Source: an uncultured Prevotella sp.
GTDB lineage: Bacteria; Bacteroidota; Bacteroidia; Bacteroidales; Bacteroidaceae
NCBI GenBank assembly: GCA_900769275.1
Contig: CAAGGA010000115.1
Span: 1 to 10,833, forward strand
Length of the DNA: 10,833 nucleotides
Reading direction: 5' to 3'
A program made the position numbers and the translations under genes. This document shows, in pieces, positions 1 to 7,056 of this stretch (the first letter of the stretch is position 1; every line of letters starts with the position of its first letter). Below the pieces are notes generated by a model. The model was not told the origin of the DNA, ran no database searches, and was given only the letters and a program-made list of their open reading frames with translations.

Positions 1-1
1 C

Positions 2-631
2 AGAGTCGTAGGGGAAGAGAAGACATATACTCCGCAGTCTTTCTACAAGGAGGTAGTCGGCGAACCGATGGATGGCAATTATGTCATGCTGATGAACGAC
101 CCGAGGCATCCGTATTACAAGGTGTATGAGGTGGAGTATGACCGTCATACCTACGACGGGCATAACTGGCGCTACATCAATCTGCCGATGGAGGATATTG
201 AAAGCATTGCCATTGCTTCGCTGAAGGACAACAACAAGATGTACAGTTCGTACGATCTCCCTCAAATGGACCGTGAACGTGGCTATATGGACGTGGACCT
301 TTATGACTATGCCACACTCTTTGGCACTGTTTTCCCGATGGACAAGGCTGAGCGTATTTCCACTTTCGAGAGTATGTCAGCCCATGCCATGACGCTCACG
401 GCCGTCGATTTGGACAAGGCCGGCAAGCCCGTGAAATGGAAAGTGGAGAACAGTTGGGGCAGTGCCAACGGTCAGAACGGCTGTGCTGTCATGACAGGTG
501 AATGGTTTCGTGAGTATATGTTCCGCCTTGTAGCGGAGAAAAAGTATGTTCCAGAGAATATCCTGAAGCTTGAAAACGAGAAACCGGTGATGATTTCCTA
601 CGACGACCCGCTCTTCGGTTACGAGGAGTAG
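2..631 (+). CDS. pepC: Aminopeptidase C / bleomycin hydrolase family (C1B), C-terminal part
   Basis: This is the 3' part of a papain-like cysteine aminopeptidase of the bleomycin hydrolase/PepC family, which removes N-terminal residues from peptides. The frame is open from base 2, so the gene begins upstream of the window; 209 residues are visible, less than half of the usual roughly 450, and the catalytic Cys is outside. Two of the three catalytic residues are visible: His in SAHAMTLTAV (codon 383-385) and Asn in VENSWG (codon 449-451), with the typical spacing and the GEWFREYMF segment that follows. The tail ends in GYEE; in this family the C-terminus reaches into the active site and restricts it to exopeptidase action. 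It converges on the metallophosphoesterase gene with only 17 nt between stop codons, and no clear terminator is seen there. Whether it is exported cannot be judged without the N-terminus. Confidence 0.93.
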   Translation, partial: RVVGEEKTYTPQSFYKEVVGEPMDGNYVMLMNDPRHPYYKVYEVEYDRHTYDGHNWRYINLPMEDIESIAIASLKDNNKMYSSYDLPQMDRERGYMDVDLYDYATLFGTVFPMDKAERISTFESMSAHAMTLTAVDLDKAGKPVKWKVENSWGSANGQNGCAVMTGEWFREYMFRLVAEKKYVPENILKLENEKPVMISYDDPLFGYEE

Positions 632-648
632 GGGAGGGATGCCTGTGG

Positions 649-1632
649 TTATCGGAGCATGATGAGCGTCACTTCCGGAGTAGCTCCGATGCGCATCGGC
701 ATGGTACCTCCGAGACCTATGTTGATATATAGGTGCTGATGTCCTTCCGAATACAAGCCCTCATATTCATCATATATGATTCCGGCTACAGAAAAGCCGA
801 ACAGACGGAACTGACCTGAGTGGGTATGACCTGCAAGGGTAAGCGTTCCGTCTTTTTTTGTGCGTGAATGCTTGAGTATTTCTCCTCTCCAGTGAGTGGG
901 GTCGTGCGTGAGAATAATGCGGAAGCAATCTTCTGTCCCTTTCAGAGCCTTGGTGAGGTTGCCGCGCCGGATGATGCTATGCACGCCCATGCTATGGTTC
1001 TCGCATCCTGCAACGGCGATGCTGTCACTGCCTCTTCGGATGAGGGTGTTCTCGTTGAGAAGCAGTCTCCAACCGAGTTCCTCACGCTCCATACGTTGCA
1101 GTTCGGCTACTCTGCCGGCTCTTTCTGTCTGTGTGATATTGCGGTTATAAGGCATATAGTCGTGATTTCCCATCACGCTGACGACCCCGTCTCTTGCTTT
1201 CAGCTGTCGCAGGACAGGAATACAGGAAGTCAGTTCAGACTTGTCGATGGATATAAGGTCGCCTGTAAAGCAGATAAGGTCGGGATGCAGGGCGTTTACT
1301 TCGTTGACAATTTCCAGAAGTTTCTCCTCCTTTCCTACGTAACCGTCGAGGTGAAGGTCAGACAGATGCACTATCTTATACCCTTTGAACTTCTCTGGCA
1401 GACCGTTGCAAGGTATCTCTACCTCTTTTATCTCGTGGAGATACCTGCCTATCAGATTGCCGTAGGCGAAGAGACAAAGCCACAGTCCGACCATCCCCAA
1501 TGCGGTATATCCGAAAGGGAAGTAACTGACGTTGAAATGGAAAATCATGGACAACACTTTCGCAATGACATAAGCAATGTGTGGCAGCAACGCCACTGCG
1601 AGGGTTATCATTATCAGAAGTACTATTATCAT
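649..1632 (-). CDS. Membrane-anchored calcineurin-like metallophosphoesterase (YaeI-like)
   Basis: This is a two-metal phosphoesterase of the calcineurin-like superfamily, closest in style to the YaeI/YkuE group. Counting from the ATG at 1632 (327 aa), the metal-binding motifs appear in order: SDLHLD (D92, H94), GDL (D125), GNHD (155-158), THD (H243) and GHTHSGQ (268-274). All canonical ligands are present, so the enzyme should be active. Residues 1-30 and about 41-62 are hydrophobic, giving an N-terminal membrane anchor with two likely helices; the side on which the catalytic domain lies is not clear. The frame can be extended to a TTG at 1677 with GAGGT 7 nt upstream, which would add 15 polar residues. 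I prefer the ATG because it begins directly at the hydrophobic segment and the TTG lies inside a tandem repeat. It lies downstream of the GH105 gene on the same strand and may be cotranscribed. The substrate is unknown; YaeI-type enzymes have been linked to phosphodiester or lipid substrates. Confidence 0.88.
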   Translation of the reverse strand: MIIVLLIMITLAVALLPHIAYVIAKVLSMIFHFNVSYFPFGYTALGMVGLWLCLFAYGNLIGRYLHEIKEVEIPCNGLPEKFKGYKIVHLSDLHLDGYVGKEEKLLEIVNEVNALHPDLICFTGDLISIDKSELTSCIPVLRQLKARDGVVSVMGNHDYMPYNRNITQTERAGRVAELQRMEREELGWRLLLNENTLIRRGSDSIAVAGCENHSMGVHSIIRRGNLTKALKGTEDCFRIILTHDPTHWRGEILKHSRTKKDGTLTLAGHTHSGQFRLFGFSVAGIIYDEYEGLYSEGHQHLYINIGLGGTMPMRIGATPEVTLIMLR

Positions 1633-1670
1633 GTTCCTGTTCCGACCTGTTAGTTGTCTTTTACAATCAG

Positions 1671-1733
1671 TCTGCAATCTTCTTACCTCACAGTCTGCAA
1701 TCTTCTTACCGCACAGTCTGCAATCTTCTTACC
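1671..1733. repeat. 23-bp tandem repeat, 2.7 copies
   Basis: The 17-nt unit TCTGCAATCTTCTTACC occurs three times without error at 1671-1687, 1694-1710 and 1717-1733, separated by TCACAG and GCACAG, which gives a period of 23 bp. It fills the gap between the GH105 stop codon and the metallophosphoesterase start. On the coding strand each copy reads GGTAAGAAGATTGCAGA and so contains a TTG; the copy nearest the gene provides the alternative TTG start, preceded by GAGGT. Copies this identical suggest a recent or unstable duplication. Confidence 0.9.
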
Positions 1734-1782
1734 GGCTTTTCGCTCCCTAAGGGCTTTTTTTTACCATTACAAAGGGCTGACG

Positions 1783-3078
1783 TTATCTTGTCACTCCTGC
1801 CCCGATACCGACAAAGGCATGGGGGCGAAACTTCCTGTTCTGCGATTCTGAGATGTCCACTCCCTTTCCATGCTTTGCGAGATAGCGGTAATATTCGCAG
1901 GCAGCAAGCAGGAAGGCTCCCGTGCCGAAGTCTGTGACAGACTTCTGATTGACCACCTGTCCGGGTATAGCCTTCTCGCCTATGGGCTGGACATACCCCA
2001 CGCTGTTGTCGCTCTGTAAGGCGACAAGGGCGAGATAGTTCCATGCTCGCTGCGCTGCAACAGCGTATTTCTTACCTTTCAGTATGCCGTTGTTCACGCC
2101 CCAGAAGAGGCTGAAGCAGTTGAGAGCCGTGCCGCTTGTCTCATATCCCGGAGCTTGTCCGGGGTCAAGCATGGAGCGTGTCCAGTGCCCCTCCGCCTGT
2201 TGGCATGCCACTACGGCATCAGCGAGCCGTCTGTAGTATGTGATGTATTCCTTGCGGTGTTCTTCTTTCTTAGGCAGGTCTTTGAGCACTTTTGCAAAAG
2301 CAGCCATCACCCAGCCGTCACCGCGCGCCCAGAAATCCTTTTTCCCAGCGTTGGTGGCATGTTTCGGATAGACGTATTTCCCGTCCCTGAAATATAGTCC
2401 TGTCTCTTTGTCGTACATCACGGAGTTGCTGTGCTGCCAGTTGTCATACATCTTGTCGAGATATTTCCTCTCACCCGTGAGGCGGTACATCTTTGTCATC
2501 ACGGGCATCACCATGTATAGGGCATCAGCCCACCACCAATAGTCCGTGGCTTTGCTCTCCGCTTCGTAGCCCATGACTTCGAGGGCACGCTGTATGTAAT
2601 AGTCTTCGGGGTTCATTTCGAGAGACATCACCGGACTCTTTCTTGCCTTTTGGGCAGCCAGCGTGTTCTTTTCCTTTCTCAGCGGTGCAGAGAAATCATA
2701 GCCTTCGGCAGAGAAATACAGGTCGAGATATGTCTGAAAGCATATCTGCCAGTCTCCGAAGAGTACATAATCCTGCCCCTCACCGTATTTTTCGTATTTC
2801 CATTTGCTCCGGTCAGTCTCTGTCGCTCCCATCCATTTGTTCTGCTCAGCCCATGCAAATGAGTAGTCATGCCATTCCTTTATATTGAATAAGGAATAGG
2901 CTTCCATGTTTCCGGTGTGATAGACAGCGGGATCCCAGAAAGCACGTCCGTGTATGGGATGCGTATTTTGCCACGCATTGTTCACGTTGATGACAATGCT
3001 TTTCACCTTGTCTTTAGTCCATTCCTGCGCATTTGCAGCAAGGGACAGGAGCATTAGCGGGAGTAATAAGTAGTTCAT
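1783..3078 (-). CDS. Secreted GH105-type unsaturated glycuronyl hydrolase
   Basis: This 431-aa protein resembles the GH105/GH88 unsaturated uronyl hydrolases (YteR/YesR type), (alpha/alpha)6-barrel enzymes that remove the 4,5-unsaturated uronic acid left by polysaccharide lyases, typically on rhamnogalacturonan fragments. A signal peptide is evident (MNYLLLPLMLLSLAANA, cleavage likely before Q18), so it is exported, probably to the periplasm. Family-like motifs include WWWADALYM (181-189, with D185 the probable catalytic acid), FWARGDGWV (249-257), the YETSGTAL segment (312-319) and TDFGTGAFLLA (382-392). The length is close to the family norm with a small extra insert around 130-155. The start is the ATG at 3078, immediately followed by the signal sequence. 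The 130-nt leader separating it from the upstream DUF2264 gene on the same strand is made of A/C- and G/T-rich heptad repeats. No lyase or SusC/D pair is visible in the window, so the exact glycan is not defined. Confidence 0.9.
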   Translation of the reverse strand: MNYLLLPLMLLSLAANAQEWTKDKVKSIVINVNNAWQNTHPIHGRAFWDPAVYHTGNMEAYSLFNIKEWHDYSFAWAEQNKWMGATETDRSKWKYEKYGEGQDYVLFGDWQICFQTYLDLYFSAEGYDFSAPLRKEKNTLAAQKARKSPVMSLEMNPEDYYIQRALEVMGYEAESKATDYWWWADALYMVMPVMTKMYRLTGERKYLDKMYDNWQHSNSVMYDKETGLYFRDGKYVYPKHATNAGKKDFWARGDGWVMAAFAKVLKDLPKKEEHRKEYITYYRRLADAVVACQQAEGHWTRSMLDPGQAPGYETSGTALNCFSLFWGVNNGILKGKKYAVAAQRAWNYLALVALQSDNSVGYVQPIGEKAIPGQVVNQKSVTDFGTGAFLLAACEYYRYLAKHGKGVDISESQNRKFRPHAFVGIGAGVTR

Positions 3079-3087
3079 TGGGAAAAT

Positions 3088-3208
3088 GGTTTTGGGTTTT
3101 GGGTTTTGGTTGGGAATGAAATTGTAGGTTGTGGGTTATATCAGTTTTGGCTATTGCGAAATCTCCATTAGCAAAGCATTATTAACCCACAACCCACAAC
3201 CCATAACC
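3088..3208 (-). repeat. Heptad-repeat leader with inverted arms before the GH105 gene
   Basis: The intergenic stretch is low-complexity. Plus-strand 3088-3114 is G/T-rich with TTTTGGG-like heptads (A/C-rich on the coding strand, ending about 9 nt before the start codon). Plus-strand 3184-3208 holds AACCCAC, AACCCAC, AACCCAT and AACC in series. GGTTGTGGGTTA at 3127-3138 is the exact complement of TAACCCACAACC at 3183-3194, so the leader RNA can form a 12-bp stem with a 44-nt loop, and slipped pairings are possible. This may tune translation or mRNA stability between the two cotranscribed genes; that role is inferred. I see no TAnnTTTG box inside it. Confidence 0.75.
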
Positions 3209-4462
3209 TCATTTCACATTACTCTCTATAGCATGATCCTTAGGGAAAGGCATGCCGTTCCAGGCTTTCACCTGTGTCCAGGGTTCTGCCTCGCACGTCC
3301 AGAAAGGATGGTCGGCTGGCAGTCCGAGCGGCAGCAGAACCTCTGATGTGATATACAGCGAACCGTTGTTCGTGTACCAGTCCGCTACGTCGGGCTGCTT
3401 CCCGCAGAAGCCGATGGTGAGATAGCCTTTCTCGTTATAGTTTCCGGGAGAGTCCCACATCCTGTGCATCACCTTTGTCAGTGCTGCCCTTACCTGTCCG
3501 TTGCTCAGTTCCCCGGGCAGGGCCTGATACCACGCCATGAGCGCAAGCGGTTGCATTGCGGCAAGACGATATGGGATAGACCTGCCGAAGACGGGGAAAG
3601 TGCCCTCCGGAGAGATAAACCGCTCAAGGATTATGGCAAACTTTTGGCATCGTTTCAGAGCCTCGTTGTAAAGATTCTTGAAGTTCTTTCCCCATATATA
3701 GCTCTTGCAGTCAGCCATGCAGGCACATGTTTCGAGGTACATGGCATGGAAGACGTAACTGGAATAGTAATCGAAAGCGAAAGTCTGTCCGTCAGCATAC
3801 CATCCGTCTCCAACGTACCATTCCTCCGTCTTGCGCACGGCGGTGTTGATGCGGAACTTGTCATAGTCAGCCCCCGCCTTGGCAAGGAACGACTCTATCT
3901 CTGCCGAGAACAAGAGCCAGTTGGTGTAAGGTGGCTCCACGCGGCGCAGATGGCGGAAACATTTGATGTACCTGTCTTTCGTTACAGAATCGAGTGGCAT
4001 CCAAAGGGCATCGTATGCGCGGATGAAACTCTCAGCGATATATGCCGCATCAACGAGCGGCTGCCCCTCGTTGCGCCAAAGGAGATAGTCGTCAGACTCG
4101 GGGTCCACGGCATGGGCGTAACTCTTCAAAGCCCATTCCCTCAGTTGCTTGCGCTGCTTCCCCTCTGCACTGTCATCGTCGGGCAGTGCCAGCCATGGAG
4201 ATATTCCTGCCATGAGTCTGCCGAAGCATTCCATATAAGTCACCCTCTTGTCGCGCTTGTCAAAGGAGGGACTGACCTCTATGACCATCTCTTTCTGCAG
4301 GCAGCCTCGCGACATAGGCTCCAATACCGGCGCAGCAAGTCGGTAAGCTTCCTGTACCCAGTATTCCCGGTCGGTCATCAATTTCTTGTTCTTATGCTTT
4401 GCCATCAAGGCACAGGGAACGACGAATAATGCCAAAACTACAAGTACCGTAATCTTTCTCAT
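3209..4462 (-). CDS. Secreted DUF2264 domain protein, probable carbohydrate-active enzyme
   Basis: This 417-aa protein matches the DUF2264 style: YVGDGWYADGQTFAFDYYSSYVFHAM (split over 216-241, key residues GDGW and FDYY), NWLLFSAEIESFL (181-193) and a helical, aromatic-rich composition that fits an (alpha/alpha)6 barrel. I recall, without certainty, that related proteins include beta-glucuronidases of CAZy family GH154. The N-terminus MRKITVLVVLALFVVPCALMA is a signal peptide, so the product is exported. The frame is open upstream to 4648, but I chose the ATG at 4462 because it begins the signal peptide and a good promoter (4499-4530) lies just before it; the longer version has a sequence unlike DUF2264 proteins. 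It is the first of three minus-strand genes, with a GH105 gene next, which supports joint degradation of a uronic-acid-containing glycan. The activity itself is inferred. Confidence 0.85.
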   Translation of the reverse strand: MRKITVLVVLALFVVPCALMAKHKNKKLMTDREYWVQEAYRLAAPVLEPMSRGCLQKEMVIEVSPSFDKRDKRVTYMECFGRLMAGISPWLALPDDDSAEGKQRKQLREWALKSYAHAVDPESDDYLLWRNEGQPLVDAAYIAESFIRAYDALWMPLDSVTKDRYIKCFRHLRRVEPPYTNWLLFSAEIESFLAKAGADYDKFRINTAVRKTEEWYVGDGWYADGQTFAFDYYSSYVFHAMYLETCACMADCKSYIWGKNFKNLYNEALKRCQKFAIILERFISPEGTFPVFGRSIPYRLAAMQPLALMAWYQALPGELSNGQVRAALTKVMHRMWDSPGNYNEKGYLTIGFCGKQPDVADWYTNNGSLYITSEVLLPLGLPADHPFWTCEAEPWTQVKAWNGMPFPKDHAIESNVK

Positions 4463-4498
4463 CGTAAAACAGTCAGTTGTTAAAAAAATAATCTCCCA

Positions 4499-4530
4499 CA
4501 AAAGTACAATAATTCTGCAATATCTACAAG
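4499..4530 (-). promoter_or_regulatory. Bacteroidales-type promoter for the DUF2264-GH105 genes
   Basis: On the minus strand TACTTTTG (4499-4506) matches the Bacteroidetes -7 consensus TAnnTTTG. CTTG (4527-4530) lies 20 nt upstream, which fits the -33 TTTG element with one mismatch at the usual 19-21 nt spacing. Transcription would start near 4492 and give a leader of about 30 nt before the ATG at 4462. Confidence 0.65.
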
Positions 4531-4622
4531 AAAACAATAATCCACTTTGACATTTATCTGCTAAAAATATAGAAAAGGTAAGAAAAATACTGACAGGTGG
4601 GAGATATTTCAAAAAAAAAGTG

Positions 4623-4631
4623 TAATTTTGC
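4623..4631 (+). promoter_or_regulatory. Promoter -7 box for glyS
   Basis: TAATTTTGC fits the Bacteroidetes -7 consensus TAnnTTTG with a following pyrimidine. No TTTG is found at the -33 distance; instead a run of nine A residues lies at 4611-4619. Transcription would start near 4637 and leave a leader of about 148 nt that contains the repeat hairpin at 4654-4737. It is divergent from the DUF2264 promoter. Confidence 0.55.
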
Positions 4632-4653
4632 ACGATGATAGTAATCATTTCAT

Positions 4654-4769
4654 GTTGTTTTGTTGTTTAGTTGTTTAGTTGGCTGTACCGCAAAAGAGTC
4701 GAATGCTATCAACCAAACAACCAAGCAACCAAACAACCAAACAACAAGACAACCAAACAACAAGACAAC
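4654..4769 (+). repeat. G/T-arm and A/C-arm repeat hairpin in the glyS leader
   Basis: The left arm 4654-4681 is made of GTTGTTTA-like units and the right arm 4710-4737 of CAACCAA-like heptads. Aligned antiparallel, 24 of 28 positions are Watson-Crick pairs and one more is G-U, with a 28-nt loop (4682-4709) of ordinary sequence. The A/C repeats continue to about 4769 (CAACAAGA units), ending some 15 nt before the glyS ATG. The leader therefore has a long hairpin followed by an unstructured A/C-rich stretch. No Shine-Dalgarno sequence is seen. It does not look like a T-box: I find no recognisable specifier stem or T-box bulge sequence. Confidence 0.7.
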
Positions 4770-4784
4770 AATAAATAAAGAATA

Positions 4785-6326
4785 ATGGCACAAGAAGATG
4801 TATTTAAGAAAATCGTAAGTCATTGCAAGGAGTATGGTTTCGTGTTCCCCTCCAGCGAGATTTACGATGGTTTGGGCGCAGTGTATGACTATGCGCAGAA
4901 CGGTGTGGAGATGAAGAACAACATCAAGCAGTACTGGTGGCAGTCCATGGTGCTCCTTCATGACAACATCGTGGGTATAGACTCAGCCATCTTCATGCAC
5001 CCCACAATCTGGAAGGCATCCGGTCACGTCGATGCTTTCAACGACCCACTTATTGACAACCGTGATTCCAAGAAGCGTTATCGTGCCGATGTCCTCATTG
5101 AGGAGCAGATGGCGAAGTATGAGGACAAGATAGCCAAGGAGATAGCCAAGGCGCGGAAGAAGTTCGGAGATGCCTTTGATGAGGCTCAGTTCCGCCAAAC
5201 CAACCCACGAGTGCTTGAGAATCAGAAGAAGTATGATGAGCTTCACCATCGTTTTCAGGAAGCCATGCAGGCACCGGACCTTGATGCCCTGAAGCAGATT
5301 ATCATCGACGAGGAAATCGTCTGCCCCATTTCCGGCACAAAGAACTGGACAGATGTTCGTCAGTTCAACCTGATGTTTGCCACGGAGATGGGAGCCAGCG
5401 CAGACGGAGCGATGAAGGTCTATCTCCGTCCGGAGACCGCACAGGGTATATTCGTCAATTATCTGAACGTTCAGAAAACAGGTCGCATGAAAGTGCCTTT
5501 CGGCATTGCGCAGATAGGCAAGGCGTTCCGCAACGAGATAGTGGCACGTCAGTTCATCTTCCGTATGCGTGAATTCGAGCAGATGGAGATGCAGTTCTTC
5601 ATCAAGCCCGGCACAGAGCTTGACTGGTTTGCCAAATGGAAGGAGACTCGCATGAAGTGGCATCAGAACCTTGGCTTCGGAGCGGAGAACTACCGTTTCC
5701 ACGACCATGACAAGCTTGCCCACTATGCCAATGCCGCTACCGACATAGAGTTCCACATGCCGTTCGGCTTCAAGGAAGTGGAAGGCATCCACTCACGCAC
5801 CAATTTCGACCTCAGCCAGCATGCAAAGTATTCAGGCAAGAAGATAGAGTACTTCGATCCCGAGACCAACGAGTCATACACCCCGTACGTCATCGAGACA
5901 TCCATCGGCGTGGACCGTATGTTCCTCTCCATCATGTGCCACTCGTACGAGGAAGAGAAACTGGAGAACGGCGAGACGCGCATCGTCCTCCATCTCCCCG
6001 CAGCCCTCGCTCCCGTGAAGCTTGCCATCTTCCCTCTCACCAAGAAGGACGGTCTGCCGGAGAAAGCACGTGAGATACAGGATGCCCTCAAGTTCCATTT
6101 CAACTGCAAATACGAGGAAAAAGACCAGATAGGTAAGCGTTACCGTCGTCAGGATGCCATCGGAACGCCGTTCTGTGTCACCGTTGACCATCAGACGCTC
6201 GAAGACAACACAGTCACCTTGCGCTATCGTGACACGATGGAGCAGCAGCGCGTGGCAATCTCCGACCTGCAGAGCATCATCGAGGATCAGGTGAGCATCA
6301 CTTCCCTCCTAAAGAAACTACAGTAA
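4785..6326 (+). CDS. glyS: Glycyl-tRNA synthetase, single-chain dimeric type
   Basis: This cytoplasmic class II synthetase joins glycine to tRNA-Gly and is essential for translation. At 513 aa it is the eukaryote/archaea-like homodimeric type used by Bacteroidetes, not the GlyQ/GlyS alpha-beta type. The catalytic core shows motif 1 region IYDGLGAVYDYAQNG (26-40), the HPTIWKASGHVDAFNDP segment (72-88), YLRPETAQGIFVNY (213-226), FRNE (248-251) with RMREFEQMEMQFF (260-272) for motif 2, and SIGVDRMFLSI (373-383) for motif 3. An insertion rich in Lys/Glu lies at 105-165. The anticodon-binding domain starts at LAPVKLAIFPL (408-418) and ends with the FCVTVDHQTLEDNTVTLRYRD region (463-483). The start ATG at 4785 is supported by the homologous N-terminal sequence DVFKKIVSHCKEYGFVFPSSEIY. 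It has its own promoter and a repeat-rich leader, and the FKBP lipoprotein gene follows after 14 nt. Confidence 0.98.
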   Translation: MAQEDVFKKIVSHCKEYGFVFPSSEIYDGLGAVYDYAQNGVEMKNNIKQYWWQSMVLLHDNIVGIDSAIFMHPTIWKASGHVDAFNDPLIDNRDSKKRYRADVLIEEQMAKYEDKIAKEIAKARKKFGDAFDEAQFRQTNPRVLENQKKYDELHHRFQEAMQAPDLDALKQIIIDEEIVCPISGTKNWTDVRQFNLMFATEMGASADGAMKVYLRPETAQGIFVNYLNVQKTGRMKVPFGIAQIGKAFRNEIVARQFIFRMREFEQMEMQFFIKPGTELDWFAKWKETRMKWHQNLGFGAENYRFHDHDKLAHYANAATDIEFHMPFGFKEVEGIHSRTNFDLSQHAKYSGKKIEYFDPETNESYTPYVIETSIGVDRMFLSIMCHSYEEEKLENGETRIVLHLPAALAPVKLAIFPLTKKDGLPEKAREIQDALKFHFNCKYEEKDQIGKRYRRQDAIGTPFCVTVDHQTLEDNTVTLRYRDTMEQQRVAISDLQSIIEDQVSITSLLKKLQ

Positions 6327-6340
6327 GCAACCCGGTCTAA

Positions 6341-6952
6341 ATGAACAGATATCTCATCATATTTCTCGCATTCATCGGTTTTTCCTGCATGACCTCATGC
6401 AGCGAATCCGATGAAGCCTCTACGGAATTCGATGACTGGCAGAGCAGGAACGAAGCCTATTTCGACGGCATTTACGCCAAGGCCAATTCCGCCATTGCCG
6501 CCGGAGATAGCAACTGGAAGATTATCCGTGTCTATTCCAAGACGGAAAACCTCACGGCACAGAAGACTGACGACATCGTTGTCGAGGTGCTCACCGAGGG
6601 TTCGGGCACCGAATCCCCGCTCTATACCGACTCGGTTCGCATACATTACCAAGGTCGCCTCATGCCGTCAGGGTCATATCCCGAAGGCTACCTCTTCGAC
6701 AAGTCATGGACCGGCTCCTACAACCCGCAGACCATGATACCGATGAAGTCTGCCGTCTCCTCGTTCATTGACGGGTTCTGCACAGCCCTTATGAAGATGC
6801 GCGTGGGCGACAGATGGCGCGTGTATATCCCCTACCAGTTGGGTTACGGCAGCAGCGAGTCATCCACCATCCCTGCCTACAGCACTCTTGTCTTCGACCT
6901 GACGCTGCATTCGTTCGTCCACCCGGGCACGCCGTTCCTGCCGTTCCAGTGA
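6341..6952 (+). CDS. FKBP-type peptidyl-prolyl cis-trans isomerase lipoprotein
   Basis: This 203-aa protein should catalyse prolyl cis-trans isomerisation and assist folding of exported proteins. Its N-terminus is a lipoprotein signal: a short hydrophobic stretch followed by FSCMTSCSESDE, where C20 (MTSC) or C16 would be lipidated, so it is anchored to a membrane facing the periplasm or surface. A linker of about 75 residues is followed by one FKBP domain at about 93-192: VRIHYQGRLMPSG (99-111), LFDKSW (118-123, F119 and D120), FIDGFCTALMKMRVGDRW (142-159), IPYQLGYG (163-170) and IPAYSTLVFDLTLHSF (177-192). The core binding residues (Y103, F119, D120, Y165-type aromatic, I177) look intact. 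It begins 14 nt after glyS and is probably translated from the same mRNA. The ATG is chosen because it begins the signal sequence. Confidence 0.93.
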   Translation: MNRYLIIFLAFIGFSCMTSCSESDEASTEFDDWQSRNEAYFDGIYAKANSAIAAGDSNWKIIRVYSKTENLTAQKTDDIVVEVLTEGSGTESPLYTDSVRIHYQGRLMPSGSYPEGYLFDKSWTGSYNPQTMIPMKSAVSSFIDGFCTALMKMRVGDRWRVYIPYQLGYGSSESSTIPAYSTLVFDLTLHSFVHPGTPFLPFQ

Positions 6953-6981
6953 CCGCACGCCGTTGACGACGGCAGGCATTC

Positions 6982-7022
6982 GGCGGTTTCCGCAACGGAA
7001 ATCCCGCCCTTTCCTCCCCCTT
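6982..7022 (+). terminator. Probable terminator after glyS-FKBP operon
   Basis: GGCGG (6982-6986) and CCGCC (7004-7008) flank TTTCCG-CAA-CGGAAA, giving an 11-bp stem with a 2-nt bulge and a three-base loop. The tail CTTTCCTCCCCCTT is pyrimidine-rich but poor in T, so termination may be incomplete or factor-aided. Two further hairpins flank it: GCCGT/ACGGC at 6959-6973 and CACCGT/ACGGTG at 7026-7042. Confidence 0.5.
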
Positions 7023-7056
7023 GATCACCGTCCCCTACGGTGGCTCATGCGGGTGG

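Noticed and set aside
868..1653. 261-codon open frame on the plus strand
   Set aside because: It is antisense to the metallophosphoesterase, whose metal-binding motifs are all intact; the plus-strand translation shows no domain or signal.
1671..1733. Possible CRISPR array
   Set aside because: The units are contiguous with only 6-nt separators that are nearly identical, so there are no spacers.
1734..1782. Terminator after the GH105 gene
   Set aside because: The T-run lies on the plus strand, the wrong direction for the minus-strand gene, and the CCC/GGG stem is only 3 bp.
3464..4429. 321-codon open frame on the plus strand
   Set aside because: It is antisense to the DUF2264 gene and has no recognisable family features.
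4463..4648. N-terminal extension of the DUF2264 protein to 4648
   Set aside because: It would place the promoter-like boxes inside the coding region and bury the signal peptide 62 residues into the protein.
4638..4784. T-box or glycine riboswitch in the glyS leader
   Set aside because: The leader is mostly A/C and G/T heptad repeats; I see no T-box sequence, specifier loop or glycine-aptamer core.
4650..4961. 103-codon minus-strand frame with hydrophobic VVWLFGCLVVWL-like repeats
   Set aside because: The hydrophobic part is only a translation of the leader repeats, and the rest is antisense to glyS.
4983..5792. 269-codon open frame on the minus strand
   Set aside because: It is the antisense shadow of glyS.
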